DNA of 64,000 nt from Limnohabitans curvus (GTDB lineage Bacteria; Pseudomonadota; Gammaproteobacteria; Burkholderiales; Burkholderiaceae_C). Location: the NCBI RefSeq assembly GCF_003063475.1, contig NZ_NESP01000001.1:2728001-2792000 (forward strand), read 5' to 3'. A model generated the notes under the pieces. The model worked only from the letters and a program-made list of their open reading frames with translations, did no database searches and was not told the origin of the DNA. Made by a program: the position numbers and the translations under genes. Below, piece by piece: positions 41,273-50,787 of the stretch. Within the stretch, counting starts at the first letter, position 1. Each line of letters begins with the position of its first letter.

Positions 41273-42292
41273 ATGACTTTTCTTCGTCGAACCCTGATTG
41301 CTGCAGCCACCGTGGCCGTGGCCAGTGCCTCGTTTTCTGCCTTCGCGCAAGACATCAAGCCACGCTTGATTCGCTTTGGCTACGGCTTGAACGAGCAAAG
41401 CAACCAAGGCCGTGCAGCCAAGGTGTTTGCTGAGCAAGTGGAAAAAGCCTCTGGCGGCAAAATGAAAGTGCGCGCCATTGGTGCTGCCGCCTTGGGCCCA
41501 GACACACAAATGCAACAAGCTTTGATTGGCGGCGCACAAGAGATGATGGTGGGTTCCACCGCCACTTTGGTGGGCATCACCAAAGAGATGGCTTTGTGGG
41601 ACACCCCGTTCTTGTTCAACAACGTCAAAGAAGCCGATGCCGTGTTAGATGGCCCAGTGGGTCAAAAGGTGATGGACAAGCTGCAAGACAAAGGCTTGGT
41701 CGGTTTGGCGTATTGGGAAAACGGTTTCCGTAACCTGACCAACAGCAAGCGACCTGTGACCAAGCTGGAAGACCTGAACGACGTCAAGCTGCGTGTGATG
41801 CAAAACAATGTGTACCTCGACAGCTTCAAGCTCTTGGGCGCCAACGCCGTGCCCATGCCTTTCTCTGAGTTGTTCAGTGCCTTGGAAACCAAAACTGTTG
41901 ATGGTCAAGAGAACCCGTACAACACCATTTTGTCGAGCAAGTTCTACGAAGTGCAAAAGTACTTGAGCGTGACCAACCACGTGTACAGCCCGTGGATCGT
42001 GACGGTGAGCAAGAAGTGGTGGGATGGCTTGAGCAAGACCGAACAAAAAATCTTGCTCGACGCCGCACGCGTGAGCCGCGACTTTGAACGCAAAGACACA
42101 CGTGACGAAGCTGCCAAAGCCTTGGGCGATCTGAAAGCCAAAGGCATGCAAATCAACGAGTTGTCGGTGGCTGAAACCAACCGCATGCGTGACAAGCTCA
42201 CGCACATCAACGCAGGCATTGCCACCAACGTGGGCATGGACTTGTGGAATGACACACAGAAAGAACTGACACGTTTGCGTGCCAAGAAGTAA
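41273..42292 (+). CDS. TRAP transporter substrate-binding protein (DctP)
   Basis: A 339-residue periplasmic binding protein with a clear signal peptide (FLRRTLIAAATVAVASASFS). The family motifs include AYWENGFRNLTNSKRPV and VDGQENPYNTI, with the conserved arginine that binds the substrate carboxylate expected around LRVMQN. AAGGAG is 7 bp upstream of the ATG. Gluconate is the inferred ligand. Confidence 0.92.
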   Translation: MTFLRRTLIAAATVAVASASFSAFAQDIKPRLIRFGYGLNEQSNQGRAAKVFAEQVEKASGGKMKVRAIGAAALGPDTQMQQALIGGAQEMMVGSTATLVGITKEMALWDTPFLFNNVKEADAVLDGPVGQKVMDKLQDKGLVGLAYWENGFRNLTNSKRPVTKLEDLNDVKLRVMQNNVYLDSFKLLGANAVPMPFSELFSALETKTVDGQENPYNTILSSKFYEVQKYLSVTNHVYSPWIVTVSKKWWDGLSKTEQKILLDAARVSRDFERKDTRDEAAKALGDLKAKGMQINELSVAETNRMRDKLTHINAGIATNVGMDLWNDTQKELTRLRAKK

Positions 42293-42309
42293 TGTCTAAA
42301 GCTTCATGA

Positions 42310-42339
42310 GAAAAGCCACCCTCGGGTGGCTTTTCTTTT
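42310..42339. terminator. Bidirectional terminator between dctP and ppc
   Basis: GAAAAGCCACC and GGTGGCTTTTC flank a 4-nt loop. The A-rich left and T-rich right sides let it act for the plus-strand TRAP operon and for the convergent ppc gene. Confidence 0.85.
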
Positions 42340-42353
42340 GTCTGTCGCGTGGT

Positions 42354-45233
42354 TTAGCCGGTGTTGCGCAACCCTGCCGCAATGCCGTTGATGGAGATGT
42401 GAATGCCGCGTTGGGCCTTCTCATCACGGTCTTGCGGACGCTTGCCTTCGCGGTAGCGGCGAATCAACTCCACTTGCAAATGGTGCAGCGGGTCAATGTA
42501 GGGGAAGCGATGGCGCATCGAACGCTCCAACGCGGCGTTGTTGACCAAACGTTGTTTGTCGCCCGTGATGAGCTTCAAGGCATCAGAGGTGCGGTGCCAT
42601 TCGGCTTCAATCAAACCAAAAATTTTCTTGCGCAAGCGGGTGTCGCTGACCAACTCGGCGTAGCGCGAAGCTAGCCCCAAATCGCTCTTAGACAACACCA
42701 TGTCGAGGTTGGACAAGAGTGATCGGAAGAACGGCCATTGGCGTTGCATTTTTTGCAGCAAGGCCAGCGCGTCTTTGGGCTTGAGCGTGGGATGTTGGTG
42801 GATGAACTGATCCACCGCCGAGCCAAAGCCCAACCAACCGGGCAAGGTCAAACGGCATTGGCCCCAACTAAAGCCCCAAGGAATCGCGCGCAAGTCTTCA
42901 ATGCGCGGCGATGCATTGCCACTCTTGGGACGCGCCGCAGGACGTGAGCCAATGTTGAGCTCGGCAATTTCGCGCAAGGGCGTGGAGGCAAAGAAGTATT
43001 CGGTGAAGCCCGGCGTTTCGTACACCAAGCCACGGTAAGCGGCCATGCTGGCGTGTGAGAGCCACTGAGCCGCATCCAAAAACGCTTGTGGTGCGGGCTT
43101 GGTGGTTTGCAACATCGTGGCTTCCAAGGTGGCGGCCACGAGGGTTTCTAAATTGCGGCGACCAATTTCGGGGTTGGCGTATTTGGAACCAATCACTTCG
43201 CCTTGTTCGGTGAGGCGAATTTGCCCGCGCACGGTGCCTGGGGGCTGCGCCAAAATCGCTTGGTAGCTGGGGCCGCCGCCACGACCCACGGTGCCGCCAC
43301 GGCCGTGGAACATGCGCAGCGTGATGTCGTGTTGCTTGAACAGGCCATCAAACAAGGTGACCAAAGCAATCTCGGCGCGGTACAGCTCCCAGTTGCTGGT
43401 GAAGATGCCGCCGTCTTTGTTGCTGTCGGAGTAACCGAGCATGATGTCTTGCTCGCCACCGCTGCGCTTGACCAAGTTGGCCACGCCGTCAATCGCATAA
43501 AAGCCACCCATGATGTCTGCGGCACAGCGCAAGTCTTCGATGGTTTCAAACAAAGGCACAACGATCAAATCGCAGGTGGATGTTTTGCTACCCAGCGTGC
43601 CGCGCATGAGGCCTGTTTCTTTTTGCAGCAACAAAACTTCGAGCAAATCGCTCACGGTTTCGGTGTGGCTGATGATGTAGTGGCGAATGGCGTCTTTGCC
43701 AAAGGTCTCCAACATCTCGCGTGCCGTTTCAAAAATCGCCAGCTCTTTCAGCGCGAGTTCGGAGTAGTTGGCACCCATCACACGCAGAGGGCGTGCGTCG
43801 TGCAGCAGTTTGTTCAACGCTTCGACGCGTTGGGCTTCATTGAGCTTGGCGTAGTGTTTCTCCACGCCTGCTGTGGCCAGCAACTCGGCCACCACCAGCT
43901 CGTGCTGATCAGAGCTTTGACGCAAGTCCACCGTGGCCAAGTGAAAGCCAAATACTTCCACCGCACGCATGAGCGGTGTGAGGCGTTGTGCCATCAAGGC
44001 GCTGCCGTGTTGGGCTTCGAGCGATTCAGCAATCACGCGCAAATCGGCCAGCAGCTCTTGCGCTAACAGATAGGGGTTTTGTGGCGCCACCGCATGACGG
44101 GCGGCATCACCACCGGTCAGGTCTTTGAGCGTGGCGGCCAAGCGTGCATACATGCCGGTGAGGGCGCGGCGATACGGTTCGTCTTGGCGGTGTGCGTTGG
44201 TGTCAGGTGAGCGGTCAGCCAAGGCATGCATTTCAGGTGTGACATCGACCAACATGGCCGACATCGACAACTCAGTGCCCATGTAATGCAGCTCGGTCAG
44301 GTAGTGGCGCAAGGCCACATCGCACTGGCGGCGCAAGGCGAAGCGCAGCGTGTCGGCATTGACGTTGGGGTTGCCATCGCGGTCACCACCAATCCACTGA
44401 CCCATGCGCAAAAAGCTGTGTACATGGGCTTGGCCCAACTCGGCTTCGAGGTCGGCGTAGAGCTTTGGAATTTCGCTCAGGAAGGTGGATTCGTAATAGC
44501 TCAACGCATTTTCAATTTCATCCGACACGGTGAGCTTGGTGAAACGCAGCAAGCGTGTTTGCCACAGCTGCAACACACGTGCACGCAATTGCATTTCGTT
44601 GGCAGCGAGTTCGCGCAGCGCCAAAGCATCCGGTGCTTTGCTTGATGCGTGCAAAGCAGAGCGAGATTTGATGTCGTCACGCAAACCCAAGAGTTGCGCA
44701 ATGCCACGCTCTGCGTCCAAGATGCTCTTGCGCTGCACTTCGGTGGGGTGGGCGGTGAGCACAGGCGACACATGGCTGTGCGCCAATGTCTGCACGATGC
44801 TCTTGGGCGCGATGCCTGCGGCCTTGAGGCGACTCAGCGCCATGTGCAAGCTGCCTTCTTGCGTATCGCCTGCACGTTCGTGAATGGCGCGGCGGCGAAT
44901 GTGGTGGCGGTCTTCAGCCAAATTGGCCAAGTGGCTGAAGTAAGTGAACGCGCGAATCACGCTGACCGTGGCTTCGGCGCTGAGCGAGGCCAAGAGTTTT
45001 TTCAACGCTTTGTCGGCGTTGGCATCAGAGTCGCGGCGAAACGCCACCGAAAGTTTGCGCACTTGTTCGACCAACTCATAGGCTTCTTTGCCTTCTTGTT
45101 CGCGAATCACATCGCCCAAGATGCGGCCTAACAGTCGAATGTCTTCAACCAAGGGACGTTCGTTCTCTTTGGCTTGCTGTGTGGCTCTGGCTGCTGCAGT
45201 TGGTTTGGCTTTGGCTGAAGTTTTGTCAGTCAT
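42354..45233 (-). CDS. ppc: Phosphoenolpyruvate carboxylase
   Basis: A 959-residue enzyme that adds bicarbonate to PEP to form oxaloacetate, the anaplerotic supply to the TCA cycle. The catalytic histidine is in [12 protein letters not shown], the glycine loop is [14 protein letters not shown], and YSDSNKDGG and the C-terminal RNTG are present. It is separated from glk by the 339-bp hairpin region; transcription from upstream would give a leader containing one of the 80-nt elements. Confidence 0.97.
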   Translation of the reverse strand: MTDKTSAKAKPTAAARATQQAKENERPLVEDIRLLGRILGDVIREQEGKEAYELVEQVRKLSVAFRRDSDANADKALKKLLASLSAEATVSVIRAFTYFSHLANLAEDRHHIRRRAIHERAGDTQEGSLHMALSRLKAAGIAPKSIVQTLAHSHVSPVLTAHPTEVQRKSILDAERGIAQLLGLRDDIKSRSALHASSKAPDALALRELAANEMQLRARVLQLWQTRLLRFTKLTVSDEIENALSYYESTFLSEIPKLYADLEAELGQAHVHSFLRMGQWIGGDRDGNPNVNADTLRFALRRQCDVALRHYLTELHYMGTELSMSAMLVDVTPEMHALADRSPDTNAHRQDEPYRRALTGMYARLAATLKDLTGGDAARHAVAPQNPYLLAQELLADLRVIAESLEAQHGSALMAQRLTPLMRAVEVFGFHLATVDLRQSSDQHELVVAELLATAGVEKHYAKLNEAQRVEALNKLLHDARPLRVMGANYSELALKELAIFETAREMLETFGKDAIRHYIISHTETVSDLLEVLLLQKETGLMRGTLGSKTSTCDLIVVPLFETIEDLRCAADIMGGFYAIDGVANLVKRSGGEQDIMLGYSDSNKDGGIFTSNWELYRAEIALVTLFDGLFKQHDITLRMFHGRGGTVGRGGGPSYQAILAQPPGTVRGQIRLTEQGEVIGSKYANPEIGRRNLETLVAATLEATMLQTTKPAPQAFLDAAQWLSHASMAAYRGLVYETPGFTEYFFASTPLREIAELNIGSRPAARPKSGNASPRIEDLRAIPWGFSWGQCRLTLPGWLGFGSAVDQFIHQHPTLKPKDALALLQKMQRQWPFFRSLLSNLDMVLSKSDLGLASRYAELVSDTRLRKKIFGLIEAEWHRTSDALKLITGDKQRLVNNAALERSMRHRFPYIDPLHHLQVELIRRYREGKRPQDRDEKAQRGIHISINGIAAGLRNTG

Positions 45234-45294
45234 GTGTTGCTCGTTTTGTGAAATGTGAATTCTTTGCTGTCTTGTTTTTTTTTGTGCTGTGCTC

Positions 45295-45374
45295 GCTTGG
45301 CTACAGGGGAATGCGCAGGTTCCTCATGCTGGAGTACCAGAAATCGTCACCTGCGCATTCCCCTGCAGCCAAGC
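45295..45374 (-). repeat. 80-nt hairpin element, copy 1
   Basis: Left arm 45295-45320 and right arm 45349-45374 are complementary at 25 of 26 positions around a 28-nt centre (45321-45348). On the minus strand the single mismatch is a G-U wobble. The centre itself has a 4-bp apical stem CTGG-TACT-CCAG flanked by 8-nt unpaired segments. The centre is identical, in inverse orientation, to that of copy 2. I do not recognise a known element. Confidence 0.85.
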
Positions 45375-45423
45375 TGCGAAGTCGCGAACTTGCATGCATA
45401 AGAGCGCTAGTGGAGCAATGGGT

Positions 45424-45460
45424 GAAGAATTGAAATTTCACATGCGGTGAATTTCTCTTC
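45424..45460. repeat. Third hairpin between the two 80-nt elements
   Basis: GAAATT(T)CAC and GTGAATTTC pair around an ATGCG loop; an outer GAAGA/TCTTC stem extends it past a 3-nt bulge, 14 pairs in all. It does not share the 28-nt centre of the flanking elements. Confidence 0.6.
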
Positions 45461-45471
45461 GACAACCAGAA

Positions 45472-45551
45472 GTGATGTAGCTGGCGGAGCGGCAGTTGAC
45501 GATTTCTGGTACTCCAGCATGAGGAAACTGCCGCTCCGTCAGCTGCGTCAC
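45472..45551 (+). repeat. 80-nt hairpin element, copy 2
   Basis: Arms 45472-45497 and 45526-45551 pair at 23 of 26 positions as Watson-Crick pairs, and the other three are G-U wobbles on the plus strand. The 28-nt centre (45498-45525) is the exact reverse complement of the centre of copy 1. The arms agree with those of copy 1 at only about 13 of 26 positions, yet complementarity is kept. It ends 21 bp from the glk stop codon. Confidence 0.85.
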
Positions 45552-45572
45552 CGTAGTCGGAGAAAAAAGAAG

Positions 45573-46583
45573 TTACTGCCATTGCGTCAACGACAAAGCC
45601 TGCGACGCACCTTGCAATGCCGGTGACACAGGGCTGTGAATCACCCACGTTGGCACCTCTTGCAAATACTTTTTGAACCGACCTTTGGCCTCAAAGCGCT
45701 CACGAAATGGGGACGCATCAAAGCGCCCACCCAAGCGCGGCACGATGCCGCCGCCGATGTAGATGCCGCCGCGTGCACCCAACGTCAAAGCCAAGTCGCC
45801 CGCGACCGAACCTAAGAAACCGCAGAACATATCCAGCGCTTCGTTGGCTGTGGAGGTTGCTACTTCTTGTGCGCGCTCAATCACTTCGGCGGGCGTCGTG
45901 ATTTCTCGGCCTTGTCCGTCTTTCAAATCACACAACGCGTGGTACAGATCGACCAAACCCGCGCCAGAAATCACGCGCTCGGCAGACACATGGCCATAGC
46001 GTTTTTGCAGTTGTTGAATGGCTGCAAATTCGTGTTCGGTGGTTGCAGTCAAACTCACGTGGCCACCTTCACCTGCGATGGGCATCCACTTGTTTTGATA
46101 GCCCACGGGAAACAAACCCGACACGCCCAAACCGGTGCCTGGGCCAATCAAACCAATCGCAGCATCAGGTGCAGCGGTGCCGCTTCCCACTTGGCGTTTT
46201 TGTGTATCGGGCAATAGCGTGAGTGACAACGCGAGTGCGGTGAAATCGTTGAGCAACAGAAAGCGCGACACGCCCAAACCTTCACGCAAAGCATTCACTG
46301 AGAACTTCCAGTGGTGGTTGGTCATGGCCACTTGGTCGCCGGTGACGGGGTTGGCAATGCCAAATGCCGCGCAGGGTGGGGCGCTTAAGCCTTGTGCGTT
46401 GAGATACGTTTGTGCTGCGGCCAACAACGATTCGTGTTCGGCACAGGGTAGTACTTGCACGTGGGTGATGGGCGCATCTTCAAGCGCTTGCCAACCAAAG
46501 CGGGCATTGGTGCCGCCGATGTCGCCGAGCAAGCGCGGATACGCCTGCGCATGGGCCACGGCGGGGTCGCGTGACTCAAACAT
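45573..46583 (-). CDS. glk: Glucokinase
   Basis: A 336-residue glucokinase that phosphorylates glucose entering through the ABC system. The ATP-binding loop GDIGGTNARFGW, the substrate region LLNDFTALALS and GPGTGLGVSGLF match the bacterial Glk family, not the ROK type. It lies 3 bp after pgi and closes the hexR-to-glk run. Confidence 0.94.
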   Translation of the reverse strand: MFESRDPAVAHAQAYPRLLGDIGGTNARFGWQALEDAPITHVQVLPCAEHESLLAAAQTYLNAQGLSAPPCAAFGIANPVTGDQVAMTNHHWKFSVNALREGLGVSRFLLLNDFTALALSLTLLPDTQKRQVGSGTAAPDAAIGLIGPGTGLGVSGLFPVGYQNKWMPIAGEGGHVSLTATTEHEFAAIQQLQKRYGHVSAERVISGAGLVDLYHALCDLKDGQGREITTPAEVIERAQEVATSTANEALDMFCGFLGSVAGDLALTLGARGGIYIGGGIVPRLGGRFDASPFRERFEAKGRFKKYLQEVPTWVIHSPVSPALQGASQALSLTQWQ

Positions 46584-46586
46584 GCA

Positions 46587-48194
46587 TCAGGCTTTCAGAC
46601 GAGCTGCTTCGGCGGCTTCGATGTCCTTGGCCATTTTCTTGCCTAACTCCACGCCCCATTGGTCGTAAGCGTGGATGCCCCAGATGGCAGCTTGGCAGAA
46701 CACTTTGTGTTCGTACAAAGCCATGAGCGCGCCCATGCTGCGTGGCGTGAGCGCATCCACCCAAATGGTGGTGCTGGGCACGTTGCCGGGGTAGCTGCGG
46801 TGCGGGGCCAAGCGTTGGACTTCGGCCTCATCCATGCCGCTGTCGCGCAGCTCTTTCATGGTTTCTTCAGGCGTGCGGCCAATGGCCAAGGCTTGTGCTT
46901 GCGCTTGCATGTTAAGTAACACCACGCGGTGGTGTTCAGCGGCAAAGGGCAGCGGGCTGCGTTCGGTGCGCAACCCAATGAAGTCCATCGGCACCAAGTG
47001 CTTGCCTTGGTGGATGAGTTGGAAGTAAGCGTGCTGGCCGTCGATGCCTAAGCCGCCCCACAACACGGGTGCCGTGGCCACTTCAACGGGGCTGCCATCG
47101 ACGTGTGTGCCTTTGCCGTTGGACTCCATGTCCATCTGTTGCAAGAACGAGGCGAACTTTCCCAAGGGGGAAGCGTAGGGCGCAATGTTGTGCGTGGTGG
47201 CCCCCAAGAAATTTCGGTTCCAAATGCCAAACAAGGCCATGAGCAACGGCAGGTTTTGGTCAGACGGTGCGGTTAGAAAATGCTCGTCCATGGCGCGTGC
47301 GCCCAACAGCATGTCTTGGAAGGCAAATGCACCAATCGAGATGGCCAAAGGCAAACCGATGGCCGACCACACCGAGTAACGGCCACCGACCCAATCCCAA
47401 AAACCAAACGTGTGTTCAGGGGTGAAGCCTTGCGCGGCAGAAATGTGTGGGTTGGCTGTCACCGCAATCAGATGCTTGCCCAGTTGGTCAGCAGGGCAGC
47501 CGCCGTCGGTCAACCAACGTTTGGCCGACGCGGCCAAGGTCATGGTTTCTTGCGTGGTGAAGGTTTTGCTTTGCACCACAAACGCGGTGCGTGCGGGGTT
47601 GAGGTAAGCCAGTGCGGTGTACAGGCTCCACGCATCCACATTGGACACGTAGTGCACACGCACTTTGTTTTTGAAACTGTCGCGCGTCAAGTGGCTGAGC
47701 GCTTCGGTGGTCATGCGCGGGCCGAGGTCTGAGCCCCCAATGCCGAGGTTGACCACATCGGTGATGGACTCGCCGCCAAAGCCTTTCATGTGGCCTTCGC
47801 GCACTTTCTCGGCAAAGGTACACACGCGGTGCAACTCATTCGCGACTTGCTTGGAAATTTCATGGCCCCAAGGTGGGTTAGGCACATGGCTGCCACGCAA
47901 CGCCACGTGCAACACCGCGCGTTGTTCGGTGGCGTTGATGGGTTCGCCTTTGAACATCGCTTGCGCTTGTGGCATGACTTGCGATTCGTCGGCCAAGGCC
48001 AAGAGCTGTTGCATGACTTCGCGTGTGACGCGTTGGCGTTCGTAGTCGATGCTGATGCCGGCACCACTGGCGTGCAAGGCCGCGTTGCGTTCTGCACTTT
48101 TGAGCAACTCGCGCAAATGCGGTTGTGGGCCTTGGGCCAAGGCTTGCAGGGCTTGCCAGGCTTGGCGCTTGTGGGGAGGGACGAATGGGGTCAT
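46587..48194 (-). CDS. pgi: Glucose-6-phosphate isomerase
   Basis: Pgi interconverts glucose 6-phosphate and fructose 6-phosphate; here it would link fructose uptake to the Entner-Doudoroff route. The 535-residue product has the signatures VNLGIGGSDLGPRM, FWDWVGGRYSVWSAIGLP and GGLGIDGQHAYFQLIHQG. It is 75 bp downstream of eda. Confidence 0.96.
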   Translation of the reverse strand: MTPFVPPHKRQAWQALQALAQGPQPHLRELLKSAERNAALHASGAGISIDYERQRVTREVMQQLLALADESQVMPQAQAMFKGEPINATEQRAVLHVALRGSHVPNPPWGHEISKQVANELHRVCTFAEKVREGHMKGFGGESITDVVNLGIGGSDLGPRMTTEALSHLTRDSFKNKVRVHYVSNVDAWSLYTALAYLNPARTAFVVQSKTFTTQETMTLAASAKRWLTDGGCPADQLGKHLIAVTANPHISAAQGFTPEHTFGFWDWVGGRYSVWSAIGLPLAISIGAFAFQDMLLGARAMDEHFLTAPSDQNLPLLMALFGIWNRNFLGATTHNIAPYASPLGKFASFLQQMDMESNGKGTHVDGSPVEVATAPVLWGGLGIDGQHAYFQLIHQGKHLVPMDFIGLRTERSPLPFAAEHHRVVLLNMQAQAQALAIGRTPEETMKELRDSGMDEAEVQRLAPHRSYPGNVPSTTIWVDALTPRSMGALMALYEHKVFCQAAIWGIHAYDQWGVELGKKMAKDIEAAEAARLKA

Positions 48195-48269
48195 GTGTGG
48201 ATTTTCGTCAAATTTAGTGGGTTTCTTGGCGCAACCAGATGAAACTTTTGATGGCGTGCTTGAATTAAC

Positions 48270-48911
48270 TTAAACAGCGGCCGCGTCGGTGGCTTCGCGA
48301 GCCAAGCGGGTGATTTCGGCCCAGTCGCCGCGTTCCACCACATCCACAGGCGTGAGCCACGAGCCGCCGACCATGGCCACGTTGGGTTGCTTCAAGAACT
48401 CACCCATGTTGGTCAACGACACGCCGCCCGTGGGGCAAAAGCGCATGTCACCCAAAGGGCCGCCCAAGGCTTTGAGCATGGCCAAGCCGCCAGCTTGTGC
48501 GGCGGGAAAGAGTTTGACCACGCCAAAACCGTAGTCGCGTGCGGCCATCACTTCACCAGGCGTCATCACGCCGGGCATGAAGGGCAGCTTGCATGCCATA
48601 GCGGCTTGCACGAGGGCATCGGTCATGCCGGGCGAGAGTGCAAAGCTGGCCCCTGCGGCTTGCACGCGGGCCATTTCTTCGGCACGTGTGACGGTGCCTG
48701 CGCCCACATGCATTTGCGGCACGTGCTTGGCGACTTGTTCAATCGCGGGCAGCCCTGCGGCGTGGCGCAAGGTGATTTCCATCACGTCCACACCGCCTTC
48801 GAGCAACGCATGGGCCATGGGCACCGCTTGGTCGGGGTGGGTGATGACGATGACAGGCACCACGCGTGAGGTGAATGCGGGGCGGGTGAATGCAGGATTG
48901 AGTTGGGTCAT
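48270..48911 (-). CDS. eda: KDPG aldolase (2-dehydro-3-deoxy-phosphogluconate aldolase)
   Basis: Eda cleaves KDPG to pyruvate and glyceraldehyde 3-phosphate. From ATG 48911 the product has 213 residues with the Schiff-base lysine in GVVKLFPAAQAGG, and EITLRHA and CPTGGV. No good ribosome site precedes this ATG; an earlier in-frame TTG at 48938 adds nine residues. It follows edd by 35 bp. Confidence 0.94.
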   Translation of the reverse strand: MTQLNPAFTRPAFTSRVVPVIVITHPDQAVPMAHALLEGGVDVMEITLRHAAGLPAIEQVAKHVPQMHVGAGTVTRAEEMARVQAAGASFALSPGMTDALVQAAMACKLPFMPGVMTPGEVMAARDYGFGVVKLFPAAQAGGLAMLKALGGPLGDMRFCPTGGVSLTNMGEFLKQPNVAMVGGSWLTPVDVVERGDWAEITRLAREATDAAAV

Positions 48912-48946
48912 ATCATGTGTGTTTAGCGAATGTGCCAATGTGGGGT

Positions 48947-50779
48947 TTAGATGTTGGTGAACAAAGGCGATGCGCCTTCTTCGGCCAGCGCAGCATTGGC
49001 GCGGAACAGGGCAAAGAGGTCACGGCCTGTGCCATGTTGGTTGCCAGACAAATCCGGGGTGGGGGCGGTGCGTGCAGCAAGTTCAGCATCGCTCACCTCA
49101 AGCTGCAAAGTTTGGGTGTCGCAGTCAAGCGCAATCATGTCGCCGTCTTGCACTTTGCCAATCAAACCACCGTTCACAGATTCGGGGCTGAGGTGAATCG
49201 CCGCAGGCACTTTGCCTGATGCGCCCGACATGCGTCCATCGGTGACCAAGGCCACTTTGAAACCCTTGTCTTGCAACACGCCCAACACGGGGGTGAGGCG
49301 GTGCAGTTCGGGCATGCCGTTGGCTTGTGGGCCTTGGTTGCGCACCACGGCCACAAAGTCGCGTTCGAGCTTGCCTTCTTTGAACAAGACACCGAGTTGC
49401 TTTTGGTCGGTCAGCACAATGGCAGGCGCACGCACTTGGCGGTGCTCAGGCTTGACTGCAGAGACCTTCACCACAGCACGCCCCAAGTTGCCTTGCAGCA
49501 AACGCAAGCCACCATCGGCGCTGAAGGGTTGCGTCACGGGGCGCAACACAGCTTCGTCGGCTGACTTAGTCGGTACATCGCGCCAATCGAGTTGGCCGTT
49601 AAGTGCGGGGTTGAGCCAAGGCTCAACGGTGTAGCGGTGCAAGCCTTGGCCCATGATGGTGTGCACATCGTCGTGCAACAAACCAGCGCTGAGCAACTGG
49701 GCCATGAGGTAGCCCATGCCACCCGCGGCTTGGAAATGGTTCACATCGGCGCTGCCGTTGGGATAGACACGTGCGAGCAAAGGCACGCAAGCCGAGAGCT
49801 CAGCAAAGTCATCCCAGTTCACCAGAATACCTGCCGCGCGTGCCATGGCCACGATGTGCAGCGTGTGGTTGGTTGAGCCACCGGTCGCCAGTAAACCCAC
49901 GATGCCGTTGACGATGACCTTGGCGTTGATTTGGTAGCCCACGCCGGTTTCTTTGTCTTGCGACAAAGCCACGGCACGTTTGACGGCGTCTACCGTCAGG
50001 GCTTCACGCAACGGCGTACCCGGGTTCACGAACGACGAACCCGGCAAATGCAAGCCCATGATTTCCATGAGCATTTGGTTGGAGTTGGCCGTGCCATAAA
50101 ACGTGCAGGTGCCTGCGCTGTGGTACGCCGCTTGTTCGGCTTCCAGCAACACCTCGCGGCTGACCAAGCCTTGTGCGTATTGCTGACGTACTTTGGCTTT
50201 GTCGTCGTTCGACAAACCCGATGTCATGGGGCCAGCCGGAACAAACACCGCAGGCAAATGGCCAAACTGCAACGCACCGATGAACAGGCCAGGCACGATC
50301 TTGTCGCACACGCCCAAGAACAGCGCCGCATCAAACACGTTGTGTGACAAACCCACGGCCGTGGCCAAAGCAATCACATCACGCGAGAACAGCGACAGCT
50401 CCATGCCGTCTTCACCTTGCGTCACGCCATCACACATGGCAGGCACACCACCAGCGACTTGGGCTGTGGCACCTGCAGCACGTGCGGCCGCGCGAATTTT
50501 TTCTGGGTAATGCTCATAAGGCTGATGCGCTGAGAGCATGTCGTTGTACGCGGTGATGATGCCCACATTGGGCTGACGCTCTTGGCGCAGCACCAGTTTG
50601 TCGTTGGCAGGCATGGCCGCATAAGCGTGCGCGGCATTGGCGCAGCCCATGCCACCGCGGTAAGGACCAGGCTTTTTGGCTTGGGCCAGCACGTCTAAAT
50701 AGGCTTGGCGTGTTTTGGCGCTGCGTTGCTCAATGCGGGCGGTCACGGTGGCGAGGGTGGCGTGTAAAGGGACAGTCAT
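48947..50779 (-). CDS. edd: 6-phosphogluconate dehydratase
   Basis: Edd is the iron-sulfur dehydratase that turns 6-phosphogluconate into KDPG. I chose ATG 50779, giving 610 residues, close to the usual length; the frame is open further upstream into pgl. Cluster cysteines are expected in AMCDGVTQG and [23 protein letters not shown] and [12 protein letters not shown] are also typical. It lies 8 bp after pgl. Confidence 0.95.
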   Translation of the reverse strand: MTVPLHATLATVTARIEQRSAKTRQAYLDVLAQAKKPGPYRGGMGCANAAHAYAAMPANDKLVLRQERQPNVGIITAYNDMLSAHQPYEHYPEKIRAAARAAGATAQVAGGVPAMCDGVTQGEDGMELSLFSRDVIALATAVGLSHNVFDAALFLGVCDKIVPGLFIGALQFGHLPAVFVPAGPMTSGLSNDDKAKVRQQYAQGLVSREVLLEAEQAAYHSAGTCTFYGTANSNQMLMEIMGLHLPGSSFVNPGTPLREALTVDAVKRAVALSQDKETGVGYQINAKVIVNGIVGLLATGGSTNHTLHIVAMARAAGILVNWDDFAELSACVPLLARVYPNGSADVNHFQAAGGMGYLMAQLLSAGLLHDDVHTIMGQGLHRYTVEPWLNPALNGQLDWRDVPTKSADEAVLRPVTQPFSADGGLRLLQGNLGRAVVKVSAVKPEHRQVRAPAIVLTDQKQLGVLFKEGKLERDFVAVVRNQGPQANGMPELHRLTPVLGVLQDKGFKVALVTDGRMSGASGKVPAAIHLSPESVNGGLIGKVQDGDMIALDCDTQTLQLEVSDAELAARTAPTPDLSGNQHGTGRDLFALFRANAALAEEGASPLFTNI

Positions 50780-50787
50780 AAAAACTT

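Larger units (their letters stand above)
45234..45572. other. Gene-free region between glk and ppc, rich in dyads
   Basis: No coding sequence is supported here. The 339 bp hold two 80-nt hairpin elements in inverted orientation (45295-45374 and 45472-45551), a third hairpin between them (45424-45460), short palindromes such as TGCATGCA (45391-45398), and a run of nine T (plus strand) near 45276. It must also contain the ppc promoter, which I could not locate. Confidence 0.85.

Noticed and set aside
45295..45374. The 80-nt hairpin read as a Rho-independent terminator for glk
   Set aside because: No T run follows either copy on the strand leaving glk; after copy 1 on the minus strand there is an A run instead. 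The 28-nt centre is also far too large for a terminator loop.
45295..45551. Integron attC sites
   Set aside because: The arms can pair like attC, but I see no RYYYAAC/GTTRRRY core sites, no integrase and no gene cassettes nearby.
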